Shown one piece after another: positions 21,381 to 30,294 of a DNA stretch of 64,000 bases. The notes beneath the pieces are model-generated. The model ran no database searches, was not told the DNA's origin, and saw only the letters and a list, made by a program, of their open reading frames with translations. A program made the position numbers and the translations under genes. Location: NCBI RefSeq assembly GCF_020165195.1, contig NZ_JAIUHR010000007.1:142101-206100 (forward strand). Direction: 5' to 3'. This DNA is from Mesorhizobium sp. CA14 (lineage in GTDB: Bacteria > Pseudomonadota > Alphaproteobacteria > Rhizobiales > Rhizobiaceae). Numbering within the stretch: the first letter of the stretch is position 1; each line of letters starts with the position of its first letter.

Positions 21381-21409
21381 TTGTTCCCTTGGTATGCAAT
21401 CTCTATATT
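21381..21409 (+). promoter_or_regulatory. Candidate promoter of toxin-antitoxin module 1
   Basis: TTGTTC, a 17-base spacer, then TATATT, about 32 bp before the TTG start of the antitoxin. The start site would fall in TGTGACCACA, whose TGTG/CACA arms could be part of an autoregulatory operator. Confidence 0.5.
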
Positions 21410-21440
21410 GTGACCACACGAGACTACAAGAGAGGCAACC

Positions 21441-21683
21441 TTGAAAACCGTCCAGCTTCGGGAGGCTAAGGCAGGGCTGTCGGCACTCGTCGAGGCCGCG
21501 GGAAATGGTGAGCCTACTACCATCACTAGGCATGGCAAGCCAGCAGCGGCCATCGTATCCGTCGAAGACTTGCAAAAGCTTTATCCGGTCAAGCGTCGAA
21601 ATTTCGGAGAGTTCCTTCTGACTTATCCGGGGGGGATCGAGCTTGAAAGGAACGCGTCACCGTCGCGGGACGTCGACCTTTGA
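21441..21683 (+). CDS. Phd/YefM family antitoxin, module 1
   Basis: 80 residues. KTVQLREAKAGLSALVEAAG and TTITRHGKPAAAIVSVEDLQ give the Phd/YefM N-terminal DNA-binding fold with its HGKPxAxIV strand. The C-terminal half (RRNFGEFLLTYPGGIELERN, ending RDVDL) is the toxin-binding tail. The start is TTG, after AGAGAGG. The stop TGA overlaps the TTG of the toxin gene (TTGA). It should neutralise the PIN toxin and repress its own promoter. Its tail shares FGEFLLT.PG and RDVDL with module 2 (LAEYLLTGPG, RDVDL), so the modules are related. Confidence 0.85.
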   Translation: MKTVQLREAKAGLSALVEAAGNGEPTTITRHGKPAAAIVSVEDLQKLYPVKRRNFGEFLLTYPGGIELERNASPSRDVDL

Positions 21684-22135
21684 GCGGCTATCTTATCGAT
21701 ACGTCCATCTTATCGGCACTTGCGCCTGGAAAACCGCCTCTTGCAAAAGACATCGCCGACTGGATCGTGGCGCAGGGCGCAAAGCAAGCACTCTTCGTAC
21801 CGGTTATAGCCATCACCGAGATCGAGAAAGGCATTTGCAAGCTGGCTCGCGCCGGAGCGACAAAACGCGCTGAGGGTCTCGCTGCCTGGCTCAACGAAAC
21901 TATCGAAGACTTCGCGGATCAAATTCTGGAGGTCAATTCTGATATAGCGCGCAGGGCGGGTCAAATGGAGGAAGCGGCCTCCGCTCAAGGAAAGAATCCG
22001 GGGCTGGCGGACATATTGATCGCGGCCACCGCGGCAACCAACGAACTCACTGTGATAACAGCAAATATCAGGCACTTTGAGGCGCTGGGCGTTTGGTGCA
22101 GGAATATCCTGCAAGACCCACTAGTCCCCGACTAG
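21680..22135 (+). CDS. PIN-domain toxin (VapC type), module 1
   Basis: 151 residues; PIN fold with acidic residues in YLIDTSILSALAP (Asp7), ITEIEKGICKLA (Glu) and GLADILIAATAATN (Asp). VapC-type PIN proteins are Mg-dependent RNases that cut tRNA or rRNA. The start is TTG overlapping the antitoxin stop by four bases. The stop TAG at 22133-22135 touches the priA stop codon, with no base between convergent genes. Confidence 0.88.
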   Translation: MSGYLIDTSILSALAPGKPPLAKDIADWIVAQGAKQALFVPVIAITEIEKGICKLARAGATKRAEGLAAWLNETIEDFADQILEVNSDIARRAGQMEEAASAQGKNPGLADILIAATAATNELTVITANIRHFEALGVWCRNILQDPLVPD

Positions 22136-24319
22136 TTACAAAAAGCTCTGCGGGTCGATGTCGACCTGCACCCTGACCGAGCCGCGCAGCTTCGGCCCTT
22201 CCGCCAGCATGGCCCGAATAAAGCCTTGCATGTCCGCGCGCCGTTCGCCTTGCACCAGCAGTCGAAAGCGGTGACGGCCGCCGATCAGCGACAAGGGCGC
22301 CTCGGCCGGGCCGAGCACGAAGAGGTCGGTAGCCTGCGGCGCCGCGCGCCTTAACCCCCGCGCATGGCTTTCGGCCTCGCCCCGTGTCGCGGCGCTGACG
22401 ATGATGCCGGCGAGCCGGCCGAAGGGCGGCAGCGCCGCCCGTTCGCGCTCGGCGATCTCGCGCTCGTAAAACGCTTCCGAATCGCCCGAGACGATCGCCC
22501 GCATCACCGGATGATCCGGCTGGTAGGTCTGCAACAGGCCGAGGCTCTTCTTGCCGGTGCGGCCGGCGCGGCCCGTCACCTGGCTGAGCAGTTGGAAAGT
22601 GCGCTCGGCGGCGCGCGGATCGCCATTTGCCAATCCCAGATCCGCATCGACCACGCCGACCAGCGTCATGCCGGGAAAATTATGGCCCTTGGCGACCAGC
22701 TGCGTGCCGATGACGATATCGGCCTCGCCATTGGCGACGGCTTCGAGTTCAAGCCGAAGCCTGCGCACGCCGCCAAGAAGGTCGGACGACAGCACGATGG
22801 TGCGGGCATCGGGAAAATGCCCCACCACCTCCTCGGCAATGCGCTCGACCCCCGGCCCGCAGGCCACCAGATGGTAGAGCGTGCCGCATTCCGGGCAGGC
22901 TTCCGGCCGGCGCTCGTTGTGGCCGCAGTGATGGCAGACGAGCTGGCCGCGAAAGCGATGCTCGACCAGCCACGCCGAGCAGACCGGGCAGCCGAATCGA
23001 TAGCCGCAGACGCGGCAGAGCGTCAGCGGCGCATAACCGCGCCGGTTGAGGAAAAGCAGCGACTGTTCGTTTTTCTCCAGCGTCCGCCGCATCTGCTCCA
23101 AAAGCACCGGCGACAGGAAACCGCCGCGGGCGGGCGGCGAACGCCGCATGTCGATCGACTTCAGGTCGGGCAACGCGGCTTCCGCGAACCGCGACGACAG
23201 CACGGCCCGGTCGTAGCGGCCCTGGCTGGCGTTGACCCGGCTTTCCACCGAGGGCGTCGCCGAGGCGAGCACGACAGGGAAGCCGCCGATATGGCCGCGC
23301 ACCACCGCCATGTCGCGCGCATTGTAGAAGACGCGGTCTTCCTGCTTGTAGGCGGGATCGTGCTCCTCGTCGACGACGATCAGGCCGAGTTCCTTGAACG
23401 GCAGGAACAGCGCCGAGCGCGCGCCGGCGACGACGCGCACGCCGCCCTCTGCCACCTGCCGCCAGACGCGCTCGCGCATCCGGGGCGGCAGGTCGGAATG
23501 CCACTCCGCCGGCTTGGCGCCGAACCGGTCCTGGAAACGTTCCAGGAAAGCATGCGTCAGCGCAATTTCCGGCAACAGGATCAGCACCTGCCTGCCCTTG
23601 TCGAGCGCCGCCGCTATCGCCTCGAAATAGACTTCCGTCTTGCCGGATCCAGTGACGCCGTCGAGCAGCGTGACGTTGAAAGCATCGGCGGCGACAGCGG
23701 CGCGCAGCTTCTCCGCCGCCGCTTTCTGGTCAGGCATCAATTCCGGCACCGCATGAGAGGGATCAGGCGCCGCCACCACCGGCCGCGGCGGGATCATCAC
23801 CGTCTCGAACACGCCCTGTGCCCGCAATCCGTCGATCACGGTCGAGGAGACGCCCGCCGCATGCGCCAGACCCGAGCGCGTCCAGGCAAGGCCGCCCTCC
23901 GCGGTTTCGAGCACGCGCCGCCGCGCGTCGGTCAGCCGATCCGGCTCGGCAAGCGTGCGCTGCAACCCTTCGATCCATGGCTCCGGGTCGAACGCCTCCG
24001 GCGCGCGCAGCAGCATGCGGGCCACCATACCGGGGGCAGAGAGCGTGTATTGCGCGATCCAGTCGACAAAGCGGCGCATCGCCTTGTCGATCGGCGGGCA
24101 GTCGAACACCTCCTCGATCGGCCGCAATTTCTTCGCATCGACGGTTTCGACCGCGCCGTCCCAGACGATGCCCGCGACCTGGCGCGGCCCGAGCGGCACG
24201 CGCACGATCGAGCCCGGCATCACGCGCATGCCGGGCGGCACGGCATAGGTGTAGGGCCGTTCGGCCGGCATCGGCACCAGCACGGGCGCGGCTGCGACAA
24301 AGGGCGAATCTTCGATCAT
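22136..24319 (-). CDS. priA: Primosomal replication restart helicase PriA
   Basis: 727 residues. Walker A DGVTGSGKTEVYFEAI (about residue 222) and DEEH box VVDEEHDPAYKQED are present, and the zinc cluster reads CRVCGYRFGCPVCSAWLVEH and then CHHCGHNERRPEACPECG (about 436-475). The N-terminal 3'-DNA-binding domain opens with VPAERPYTYAVPPGMRVMPG. It reloads the replisome at stalled forks. Divergent from the transaldolase gene across a palindromic site; convergent and touching the vapC stop. Confidence 0.97.
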   Translation of the reverse strand: MIEDSPFVAAAPVLVPMPAERPYTYAVPPGMRVMPGSIVRVPLGPRQVAGIVWDGAVETVDAKKLRPIEEVFDCPPIDKAMRRFVDWIAQYTLSAPGMVARMLLRAPEAFDPEPWIEGLQRTLAEPDRLTDARRRVLETAEGGLAWTRSGLAHAAGVSSTVIDGLRAQGVFETVMIPPRPVVAAPDPSHAVPELMPDQKAAAEKLRAAVAADAFNVTLLDGVTGSGKTEVYFEAIAAALDKGRQVLILLPEIALTHAFLERFQDRFGAKPAEWHSDLPPRMRERVWRQVAEGGVRVVAGARSALFLPFKELGLIVVDEEHDPAYKQEDRVFYNARDMAVVRGHIGGFPVVLASATPSVESRVNASQGRYDRAVLSSRFAEAALPDLKSIDMRRSPPARGGFLSPVLLEQMRRTLEKNEQSLLFLNRRGYAPLTLCRVCGYRFGCPVCSAWLVEHRFRGQLVCHHCGHNERRPEACPECGTLYHLVACGPGVERIAEEVVGHFPDARTIVLSSDLLGGVRRLRLELEAVANGEADIVIGTQLVAKGHNFPGMTLVGVVDADLGLANGDPRAAERTFQLLSQVTGRAGRTGKKSLGLLQTYQPDHPVMRAIVSGDSEAFYEREIAERERAALPPFGRLAGIIVSAATRGEAESHARGLRRAAPQATDLFVLGPAEAPLSLIGGRHRFRLLVQGERRADMQGFIRAMLAEGPKLRGSVRVQVDIDPQSFL

Positions 24320-24341
24320 CGGGCGTGACCTTGCCCTGACT

Positions 24342-24355
24342 TTGGTCTAGATCAA
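24342..24355 (+). promoter_or_regulatory. FNR/FixK-like box before the transaldolase gene
   Basis: TTGGTCTAGATCAA matches the FNR/FixK/FnrN consensus TTGAT-N4-ATCAA with one mismatch, inside the longer palindrome CTTTGGTCTAGATCAAAG. The centre at 24348.5 would place a start near 24389 for a class II (-40.5) site, about 20 bases before the Shine-Dalgarno/ATG at 24410. Control by an oxygen-sensing Crp/Fnr protein is inference. Confidence 0.45.
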
Positions 24356-24409
24356 AGGGGACCCTCGCATCTGCCTGGCTGGCGCCCGGCAATCCCCAAG
24401 GAGACCGCC

Positions 24410-25066
24410 ATGAAATTTTTTGTCGACACCGCTGACATCAAGGAAATCAAGGAGCTCAACGATCTGGGGCTGCTGGACGGCGTCACCACCAACCCGTCGC
24501 TGATCCTGAAATCGGGCGGCAAGATTTCCGAAGTCACCAAGCAGATCTGCGACATCGTCGAAGGCCCGGTCTCGGCCGAGGTCGTGGCGACCGAATACAA
24601 GGACATGATGGCCGAGGCCAAGGTGCTGGCCAAGATCGCGCCGAACGTGGCCATCAAGGTGCCGTTGACGCTGGACGGCCTCAAGGCCTGCAAGACGATC
24701 CGCACCGAGTTGAACCGCATGGTCAACGTGACGCTCTGCTTCTCGGCCAACCAGGCGCTGCTCGCCGCCAAGGCCGGCGCCTCCTTCATCTCGCCCTTTG
24801 TCGGCCGCATCGACGACACCGGCTCGGACGGCATGGAGCTGATCTCGGAAATCAAGCAGATCTACGAAAACTACGATTTCAAGACCGAGATCCTGACCGC
24901 TTCGGTGCGCACCGTGAACCACGTAAAGCAGGCCGCGCTGATCGGCGCCGACATCGTGACCGCGCCGCCGGCGACGCTGAAGGCGCTCGTCAATCACCCG
25001 CTGACCGACAAGGGCCTTGCCGCCTTCCTCGCCGATTGGGCCAAGACCGGCCAGAAGATCGGCTGA
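24410..25066 (+). CDS. fsa: Fructose-6-phosphate aldolase/transaldolase (short type)
   Basis: 218 residues, the short TalC/MipB/Fsa class. [20 protein letters not shown] and [13 protein letters not shown] are the family N-terminus, and the Schiff-base Lys lies in AIKVPLT (about residue 85). The C-terminal [20 protein letters not shown] is typical. Activity may be transaldolase in the pentose phosphate pathway or F6P aldolase; sequence alone does not decide. AAGGAG lies 7 bases before the ATG. An FNR/FixK-like palindrome lies upstream and a clear terminator follows. Confidence 0.93.
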   Translation: MKFFVDTADIKEIKELNDLGLLDGVTTNPSLILKSGGKISEVTKQICDIVEGPVSAEVVATEYKDMMAEAKVLAKIAPNVAIKVPLTLDGLKACKTIRTELNRMVNVTLCFSANQALLAAKAGASFISPFVGRIDDTGSDGMELISEIKQIYENYDFKTEILTASVRTVNHVKQAALIGADIVTAPPATLKALVNHPLTDKGLAAFLADWAKTGQKIG

Positions 25067-25088
25067 CACCCTCCGATCTGAAAAAGAA

Positions 25089-25112
25089 AAAGGCCGGGCG
25101 ACCGGCCTTTTT
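25089..25112. terminator. Terminator after the transaldolase gene
   Basis: AAAGGCCGG-GCGA-CCGGCCTTT, a perfect 9-bp stem with a GNRA-type tetraloop, followed by TT and preceded by A-runs, so it can work in both directions. It ends fsa; lptE stop lies 164 bp further right. Confidence 0.9.
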
Positions 25113-25134
25113 CGTAGGCGCAAGCGGCGCGCGG

Positions 25135-25276
25135 AGGCGTGTTGAGATTCAGGTCAGGGCGAGCCGAAAATGACGGTTTGCGAGAACCGGAGCGGAGCGT
25201 ACTTAAAGTACGTGAGCACCGGAAGCGCAGGAAACTGGCATTTGCAGGCCGGCCTCACCTGAATATCAACATGCCT
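25135..25276 (+). repeat. 142-bp palindromic element, copy 2 of 5
   Basis: Left end AGGCGTGTTGAGATTCAGGT, right end ACCTGAATATCAACATGCCT; apex GCGTACTTAAAGTACGT. It lies between the fsa terminator and lptE. Its last base (25276) is the final position of the lptE stop codon (TCA on the plus strand), so the element edge abuts the coding region directly. Confidence 0.9.
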
Positions 25277-25857
25277 CAGGCTTTCTTGCCGTGCTTGGCC
25301 AAGTCCTGCGCGATCGACAGCCGCAGCAGGTCGGCCAATTCCCGCGCGGCGCGGTTCTCGGCGTCGATCTGTGCACGATAGGCCGCGAATTCCTGGCGCG
25401 GCCGGTCGAAGGACGAGGGGATCGAGCGCTTGCCGACGGCAATCACCGTATTGGTCGCGGTATCCCTGAGCACGTAGTTGGCGGTCAGCGTGACCGTGCC
25501 TGCCGTCGGCTCGTCTTCCTGGGTCTGCACCTGCACGATGGCCGCCGATTCGACCAGCTCGGTGACGCCGAGATCGAGCGTGTAGGCCGGCGAGGCCGGC
25601 TCGCCCGAGCCCTGCCCGAAGGCGAAGATCAGATTGTTGCGCACCTGCTGCGCGTAGCGGGTGTTGACCGGCTTGATCGAGATCGAGGCGAGCTCGGCGG
25701 ATGCGCTGAGCTGCGATCCGGGCGACAGCGGCTGGCTGGAATAGAGCGGCCGCACGGTGCAGGCCGAAACCAGCGCAAGCGCGGCGGCCATGCCGCAGAC
25801 CGCCAGGCGGCCGCGCAGGCGGGCCGGTTGTGACTTCACCGGTTCAGGCAACGACAT
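25276..25857 (-). CDS. lptE: LPS-assembly lipoprotein LptE
   Basis: 193 residues. An N-terminal hydrophobic segment ends in the lipobox ALVSAC (Cys about residue 33) followed by TVRPLYS, so an outer-membrane lipoprotein is expected. The domain pattern ([40 protein letters not shown]) fits LptE, the plug partner of LptD in LPS export. The start overlaps the end of leuS by 14 bases, as in the usual leuS-lptE pair. holA, which follows in many bacteria, is absent here: a palindromic element and fsa come next. Confidence 0.9.
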   Translation of the reverse strand: MSLPEPVKSQPARLRGRLAVCGMAAALALVSACTVRPLYSSQPLSPGSQLSASAELASISIKPVNTRYAQQVRNNLIFAFGQGSGEPASPAYTLDLGVTELVESAAIVQVQTQEDEPTAGTVTLTANYVLRDTATNTVIAVGKRSIPSSFDRPRQEFAAYRAQIDAENRAARELADLLRLSIAQDLAKHGKKA

Positions 25858-28471
25858 TGACGATCCTCTGCGGGACGATGATCACCTTGCGCGGAGCCTT
25901 ACCTTCCAGTGCTTTTTGCACGAAGTCGAGAGCCAGCACCGCTTTTTCGACGGCACCTTGATCCGCGTCGCGCGCAATTGTCAAATCCCCGCGCTTCTTG
26001 CCGTTGACCTGCACCGGCAGCACGATCTCGTTGTCGACGACCAGCGCTGGATCGTAGACCGGCCAGGGCCGCTCGGCGACCATCTCGGTGCCGCCCAGCG
26101 CCTGCCAGCACTCTTCCGCCAGATGCGGCATGACCGGCGCGATGATGTGCACCAAAATTTCCACCGCTTCGCGGCAGGCGCCCTTCAGCGCGTCGTCGGC
26201 CTTGCCTTCGGCAACGTCGGCGAGCGGCGCGGCCAGCACATTGGCGAGCTCGTAGATGCGGGCGATCGCACGGTTGAAGCCGAGCTTCTCGATGTCCTCG
26301 CCGACCGCCTTCAGGATCTTGTGCGCCGCCTTGGAAACGGCTCCCGCATCGCCATCCTTCGCCGCCGCCGGTTTCACGCCGGGCAGCTGCTCGTCCGCGA
26401 TCTGCACCAGGCGCCAGATGCGCTGCACGAAGCGATGCGCGCCGGCCGCACCCTCGTCGGTCCATTCGACGTCGCGCTCCGGCGGTGAGTCCGACAGCAT
26501 GAACCAGCGCGCCGTGTCGGCGCCGTAGCCGTCGGTGATCTCTTCCGGGCTCACCGTGTTCTTCTTCGACTTCGACATCTTCTCCAGCGCGCCGATCGTC
26601 GCCTCCTCGCCGGTGGCGATCTCGACGGCACGGCGCTTGCCGCCCACGTCCTCGAGCCTGACCTCGCCCGGCGACAGCCAGCGTCCGTTGTTGGACGGGC
26701 CGCCGACGCGGTAGGTCTCGTGCACCACCATGCCCTGCGTGAACAGCCCCTTGAACGGCTCGGCCAGATTGAGGTGACCGGTCTCGCGCATGGCGCGGGT
26801 GAAGAAGCGCGAATAGAGCAAATGCAGGATCGCGTGCTCGATGCCGCCGATATACTGGTCGACCGCCAGCCATTCGTCGGCCGCCTTCGGCTCGGTCGGC
26901 TCATTGGCCCAGGGCGCGGTGAAGCGCGCGAAATACCAGGACGAATCGACGAACGTATCCATCGTGTCGGTCTCGCGCCGCGCATCGCGGCCGCATTGCG
27001 GGCATTTCACATGCCGCCAGGTCGGATGACGGTCGAGCGGGTTACCCGGGCGGTCGAACTCGATGTCGTCGGGCAGCTTCACCGGCAGGTCGGCCTTCGG
27101 CACCGGCACGACGCCGCAGGCCTCGCAATGGATCATCGGGATCGGGCAGCCCCAGTAGCGCTGGCGCGAGATGCCCCAGTCGCGCAGGCGGAAATTCACC
27201 TTGCGCTCCGCCATCGGCCGGCCGCCGATGCTTTTCTGTTCCAGGAGCTTTGCCACTTCATCAAACGCCCTCTCGGGCTTCATGCCGTCGAGGAAGCGCG
27301 AATTGATCATCACGCCGTCGTCGACATAGGCTTCCTCGATGATCTGGAAGGTTTTCGCGTCGGCACCTTCCGGCATAACCACCGGGATCACCGGCAGGCC
27401 GTATTTGTTGGCGAAGTCGAGGTCGCGCTGGTCGCCCGAGGGGCAGCCGAAAATGGCGCCGGTGCCGTATTCCATCAGCACGAAGTTGGCAACATAGACC
27501 GGCAGCGTCCAATTCTCGTCGAACGGATGGACAACGCGGATGCCGGTGTCGAAGCCCTTCTTCTCGGCCGTCTCCAGCGCCGCCACCGAGGTGCCCATAT
27601 GGCGGACCTCGTCGATGAACTTCGCCAGCTCGACATTGGTCTCGGCGGCTTTTCTCGCCAGCGGATGGTCGGAGGCGACCGCCATGAAGGAGGCGCCGAA
27701 GATGGTATCGGGCCTTGTCGTATAGACTTCCAGCTCATGCGCATCGCCGACCGGCTTTTCCAGCGGCCAGCGGATCAGCAGCCCTTCCGACCGGCCGATC
27801 CAGTTGTGCTGCATCAGCTTGACCTTTTCCGGCCACTCTTCGAGTCCGTTGAGCGAGTCCAGCAGATCCTGCGCGAAGTCGGTAATCTTGAAGAACCACT
27901 GCGTCAGCTCGCGCTGCTCGACCAGCGCGCCCGAGCGCCAGCCGCGGCCGTCGATGACCTGCTCGTTGGCGAGCACCGTCATGTCCTCCGGGTCCCAGTT
28001 GACCTTGGAGGATTTGCGCGTCACCAGCCCCTTCTCGACGAAGTCGAGGAACAGCATCTGCTGGCGGTGGTAATAGTCGACGTCGCAGGTCGCGAACTCG
28101 CGCGCCCAGTCGAGCGACAGGCCCATCATCTTGAGCTGCTCGCGCATGACCGCGATGTTCTCGTAGGTCCAGTCCTTGGGATGGACCTTGTTCTGCATGG
28201 CGGCGTTTTCGGCCGGCATGCCGAACGCGTCCCAGCCCATCGGGTGCAGCACGTTGAAGCCCTTGGCGCGCTTGTAGCGCGCCACCACGTCGCCCATCGT
28301 GTAGTTGCGGGTGTGGCCAATATGGATCTTGCCCGACGGATAGGGGAACATCTCGAGCACGTAGTATTTCGGCTTCGGGTCGTCGTTGCGCGCCTCGAAC
28401 AGCTTCTTTTCGGCCCAGGCCTTCTGCCATTTGGGCTCTGACGTGCGCGGATTGTATCGTTCGGTTGCCAT
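25844..28471 (-). CDS. leuS: Leucyl-tRNA synthetase
   Basis: 875 residues, full length. The class I HIGH motif is in [16 protein letters not shown] (about residue 50) and [14 protein letters not shown] is at about residue 633. The editing (CP1) domain in the middle includes [20 protein letters not shown], with the T-rich and D-containing editing motifs. The C-terminal [19 protein letters not shown] matches the leucine-specific end. It charges tRNA-Leu. Transcribed ahead of lptE with overlapping ends; the 42 bp before the start separate it from a palindromic element. Confidence 0.98.
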   Translation of the reverse strand: MATERYNPRTSEPKWQKAWAEKKLFEARNDDPKPKYYVLEMFPYPSGKIHIGHTRNYTMGDVVARYKRAKGFNVLHPMGWDAFGMPAENAAMQNKVHPKDWTYENIAVMREQLKMMGLSLDWAREFATCDVDYYHRQQMLFLDFVEKGLVTRKSSKVNWDPEDMTVLANEQVIDGRGWRSGALVEQRELTQWFFKITDFAQDLLDSLNGLEEWPEKVKLMQHNWIGRSEGLLIRWPLEKPVGDAHELEVYTTRPDTIFGASFMAVASDHPLARKAAETNVELAKFIDEVRHMGTSVAALETAEKKGFDTGIRVVHPFDENWTLPVYVANFVLMEYGTGAIFGCPSGDQRDLDFANKYGLPVIPVVMPEGADAKTFQIIEEAYVDDGVMINSRFLDGMKPERAFDEVAKLLEQKSIGGRPMAERKVNFRLRDWGISRQRYWGCPIPMIHCEACGVVPVPKADLPVKLPDDIEFDRPGNPLDRHPTWRHVKCPQCGRDARRETDTMDTFVDSSWYFARFTAPWANEPTEPKAADEWLAVDQYIGGIEHAILHLLYSRFFTRAMRETGHLNLAEPFKGLFTQGMVVHETYRVGGPSNNGRWLSPGEVRLEDVGGKRRAVEIATGEEATIGALEKMSKSKKNTVSPEEITDGYGADTARWFMLSDSPPERDVEWTDEGAAGAHRFVQRIWRLVQIADEQLPGVKPAAAKDGDAGAVSKAAHKILKAVGEDIEKLGFNRAIARIYELANVLAAPLADVAEGKADDALKGACREAVEILVHIIAPVMPHLAEECWQALGGTEMVAERPWPVYDPALVVDNEIVLPVQVNGKKRGDLTIARDADQGAVEKAVLALDFVQKALEGKAPRKVIIVPQRIVNVVA

Positions 28472-28513
28472 CGGATGTTTTTCACTTAAAAGCAGGTGCG
28501 CGGTGCTGGATTA

Positions 28514-28655
28514 AGGCGTGTTGATATTCAGGTCAGGCCGAGCCGAAAATGGCGGGTTCCGAGAACCGGAGCGGAGCGTACTTAAAGTACGTGAGCACCG
28601 GAAGCGCAGGAAACCGGCATTTGCAGGCCGGTATCACCTGAATATCAACACGCCT
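28514..28655 (+). repeat. 142-bp palindromic element, copy 3 of 5
   Basis: The outer 20 bases are perfect inverted repeats (AGGCGTGTTGATATTCAGGT and its complement). Apex GCGTACTTAAAGTACGT. It lies between the divergent starts of leuS and yggS, so both promoters must be next to or inside it. Confidence 0.92.
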
Positions 28656-28760
28656 AGGCCGGCAGCCGAGACTATGTCGTCGCGGTGTTCACCATGGATT
28701 GCCGGACCCGTCAACTGCGGCGAGCCGGCCGGCCATGAAAACTATAGGCAGGATAGTGGC

Positions 28761-29423
28761 ATGACGAACGCCGTAAAGCAGCTTCACGCGGTCAAGGCGA
28801 AGATCGCGAACGCCGAACGCGAGGCGAAGCAAGCGCCCGGCGCAGTCACGCTTGTGGCGGTGTCGAAGACCTTCGCGGCCGAGGACATCCGCCCGGTCAT
28901 CGAGGCGGACCAGCGCGTCTTCGGCGAGAACCGGGTGCAGGAAGCGCAAGGCAAATGGCCGGCGCTGAAGGCGGCATTCGCCGACATCGAGCTGCACCTG
29001 ATCGGCCCGCTGCAATCCAACAAGGCCAAGGAAGCGGTGGCGCTTTTCGATGTCATCGAGACCGTCGACCGCGAGAAGATCGCCGCTGAGCTTTCAAAAG
29101 AAATGGCCCGGCAGGGCCGTACGCCAAAACTCTATGTCCAGGTCAACACCGGCTCCGAGCCGCAAAAGGCCGGCATCGAGCCGCGCGAGGCGGTCGCTTT
29201 CGTCAAACGCTGCCGCGACGTGCATGGTCTGGCCATCGAAGGCCTGATGTGCATCCCGCCAGCCGATGAGAATCCCGGCCCGCATTTCGCGCTTCTGGAA
29301 AAGCTCGCCCGCGAGGCGGGCGTCGCGAAGCTCTCGATGGGCATGTCCGGCGACTACGAGACCGCGATCGCCTTCGGCGCGACCAGCGTCCGGGTAGGGT
29401 CGGCGATCTTCGGCAACCGGTGA
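28761..29423 (+). CDS. yggS: YggS family PLP-binding protein (PLP homeostasis)
   Basis: 220 residues of the YggS/PROSC fold, similar to the N-terminal barrel of alanine racemase. The PLP Lys is in TLVAVSKTFAAEDI (about residue 36), and GENRVQEAQGKW, HLIGPLQSNKAK, MCIPPADENPGPHFALLEKL and MGMSGDYETAIAFGATSVRV are all hallmark stretches. It buffers free pyridoxal phosphate. ATG 28761 matches the family start and has AGGATAG 8 bases upstream. An in-frame extension upstream runs into the palindromic repeat and is not coding. Confidence 0.95.
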   Translation: MTNAVKQLHAVKAKIANAEREAKQAPGAVTLVAVSKTFAAEDIRPVIEADQRVFGENRVQEAQGKWPALKAAFADIELHLIGPLQSNKAKEAVALFDVIETVDREKIAAELSKEMARQGRTPKLYVQVNTGSEPQKAGIEPREAVAFVKRCRDVHGLAIEGLMCIPPADENPGPHFALLEKLAREAGVAKLSMGMSGDYETAIAFGATSVRVGSAIFGNR

Positions 29424-29455
29424 CGCCGTCACCTGCTACCTTTCGCTGGAGTTGA

Positions 29456-29500
29456 TTGATAATCGGCTGCTACCGCGTTATATCTAGCCAAGCTAGCTAG
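29456..29500 (+). promoter_or_regulatory. Candidate promoter and operator of toxin-antitoxin module 2
   Basis: TTGATA, a 16-base spacer, TTATAT (29478-29483), then CTAGCCAAGCTAGCTAG, where the transcript would start. CTAG repeats and the AGCTAGCT palindrome are a plausible autorepression operator. AGGAG at 29500-29504 is the Shine-Dalgarno of the antitoxin. Confidence 0.5.
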
Positions 29501-29511
29501 GAGTAGGCGGC

Positions 29512-29766
29512 GTGAACTGGCATCTTCAGGACGCGAAGAACAATTTTTCAAAAGTGGTCCAGCGCGCGCGAACAGAGGGGCCGCAGACCGTGACGCTTCG
29601 TGGCGAACGGGCTGCAGTCGTGCTTTCCGCCGAGGACTACGACCGCCTGGCCGGGAAAAAGAAATCGCTCGCCGAATATCTTCTGACCGGCCCCGGCTGG
29701 GACGATGAGTTTGATAAGGAAATCACCCGCCGCCCGGATACGATGATCCGGGACGTCGACCTCTGA
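29512..29766 (+). CDS. Phd/YefM family antitoxin, module 2
   Basis: 84 residues starting at GTG with AGGAG 7 bases upstream. NWHLQDAKNNFSKVVQRART and GPQTVTLRGERAAVVLSAED give the Phd/YefM DNA-binding fold. The tail LAEYLLTGPGWDDEFDKEIT with final RDVDL is the toxin-binding end. Stop overlaps the toxin ATG (TGATG). It should repress its own promoter and hold the VapC partner inactive. The tail resembles that of module 1 (LTYPGG..., RDVDL). Confidence 0.88.
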   Translation: MNWHLQDAKNNFSKVVQRARTEGPQTVTLRGERAAVVLSAEDYDRLAGKKKSLAEYLLTGPGWDDEFDKEITRRPDTMIRDVDL

Positions 29767-30167
29767 TGTATCTGCTCGATACGAACGTTGTTTCAGACGT
29801 ACAAAGGCGACTGCCGAAACCAACCTCCTGGCTGGCTTCGGTTGATCCGACCTCGATCAGTCTCAGTGTGATCACCATTGGTGAGATCGAACGTGGGATC
29901 GTCAAGCAGCGCAAGACCGATCCCGACAGGGCAGCCCGGCTTGACGTCTGGCTGCGGGAACTGCGCCGAGACAATGCGGACCGCATTCTGGCGATCACGG
30001 AAGAGGTCGCCCTCGTGTGGGGCCGCATCACGGCCGGACGTACGCGAGGGAACGCCGACACCCTCATTGCGGCAACCGCCCTCGTGCACGACCTGATCCT
30101 GGTCACCCGAAACGTCGCTGACTTCGAAGACGTGGGCGTGACGGTCGTCAATCCCTGGGAAGTCTGA
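29766..30167 (+). CDS. PIN-domain toxin (VapC type), module 2
   Basis: 133 residues. PIN acidic residues are in MYLLDTNVVSDVQRR (Asp5), ITIGEIERGIVKQR (Glu), RGNADTLIAATALVHD (Asp about 100) and RNVADFEDVGVTVVNPW (last Asp, the standard VapC end). Predicted Mg-dependent endoribonuclease. ATG overlaps the antitoxin stop. The C-terminal VVNPWEV is more canonical than in module 1. Confidence 0.92.
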   Translation: MYLLDTNVVSDVQRRLPKPTSWLASVDPTSISLSVITIGEIERGIVKQRKTDPDRAARLDVWLRELRRDNADRILAITEEVALVWGRITAGRTRGNADTLIAATALVHDLILVTRNVADFEDVGVTVVNPWEV

Positions 30168-30228
30168 CGTTCAAGATCCGCTGATTGGCAACTTCACATC
30201 AAGTTGACCACCGCGCTTGCGCCAGAAC

Positions 30229-30267
30229 TTGAAACGAAACGGTCCGTTCCTATGTGCTTAGTGCACA
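30229..30267 (+). promoter_or_regulatory. Candidate promoter with overlapping operator-like palindrome
   Basis: TTGAAA, a 16-base spacer, TATGTG (30251-30256), overlapped by TGTGCTTAGTGCACA (30253-30267), a perfect TGTGC/GCACA inverted repeat. The start of the aldo/keto reductase is 28 bp downstream. The repressor is not identified. Confidence 0.45.
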
Positions 30268-30294
30268 TTCACTCCTTTCTCGGGGAATCTCACC

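Noticed and set aside
22364..24328. Plus-strand frame of 654 codons opposite priA
   Set aside because: Antisense shadow of priA; no start context and no known motif.
26720..28441. Plus-strand frame of 573 codons opposite leuS
   Set aside because: Antisense shadow of leuS; no domain visible.
28518..28760. Upstream start of yggS giving a longer protein
   Set aside because: The extension reads through the palindromic element, and the family starts at 28761.
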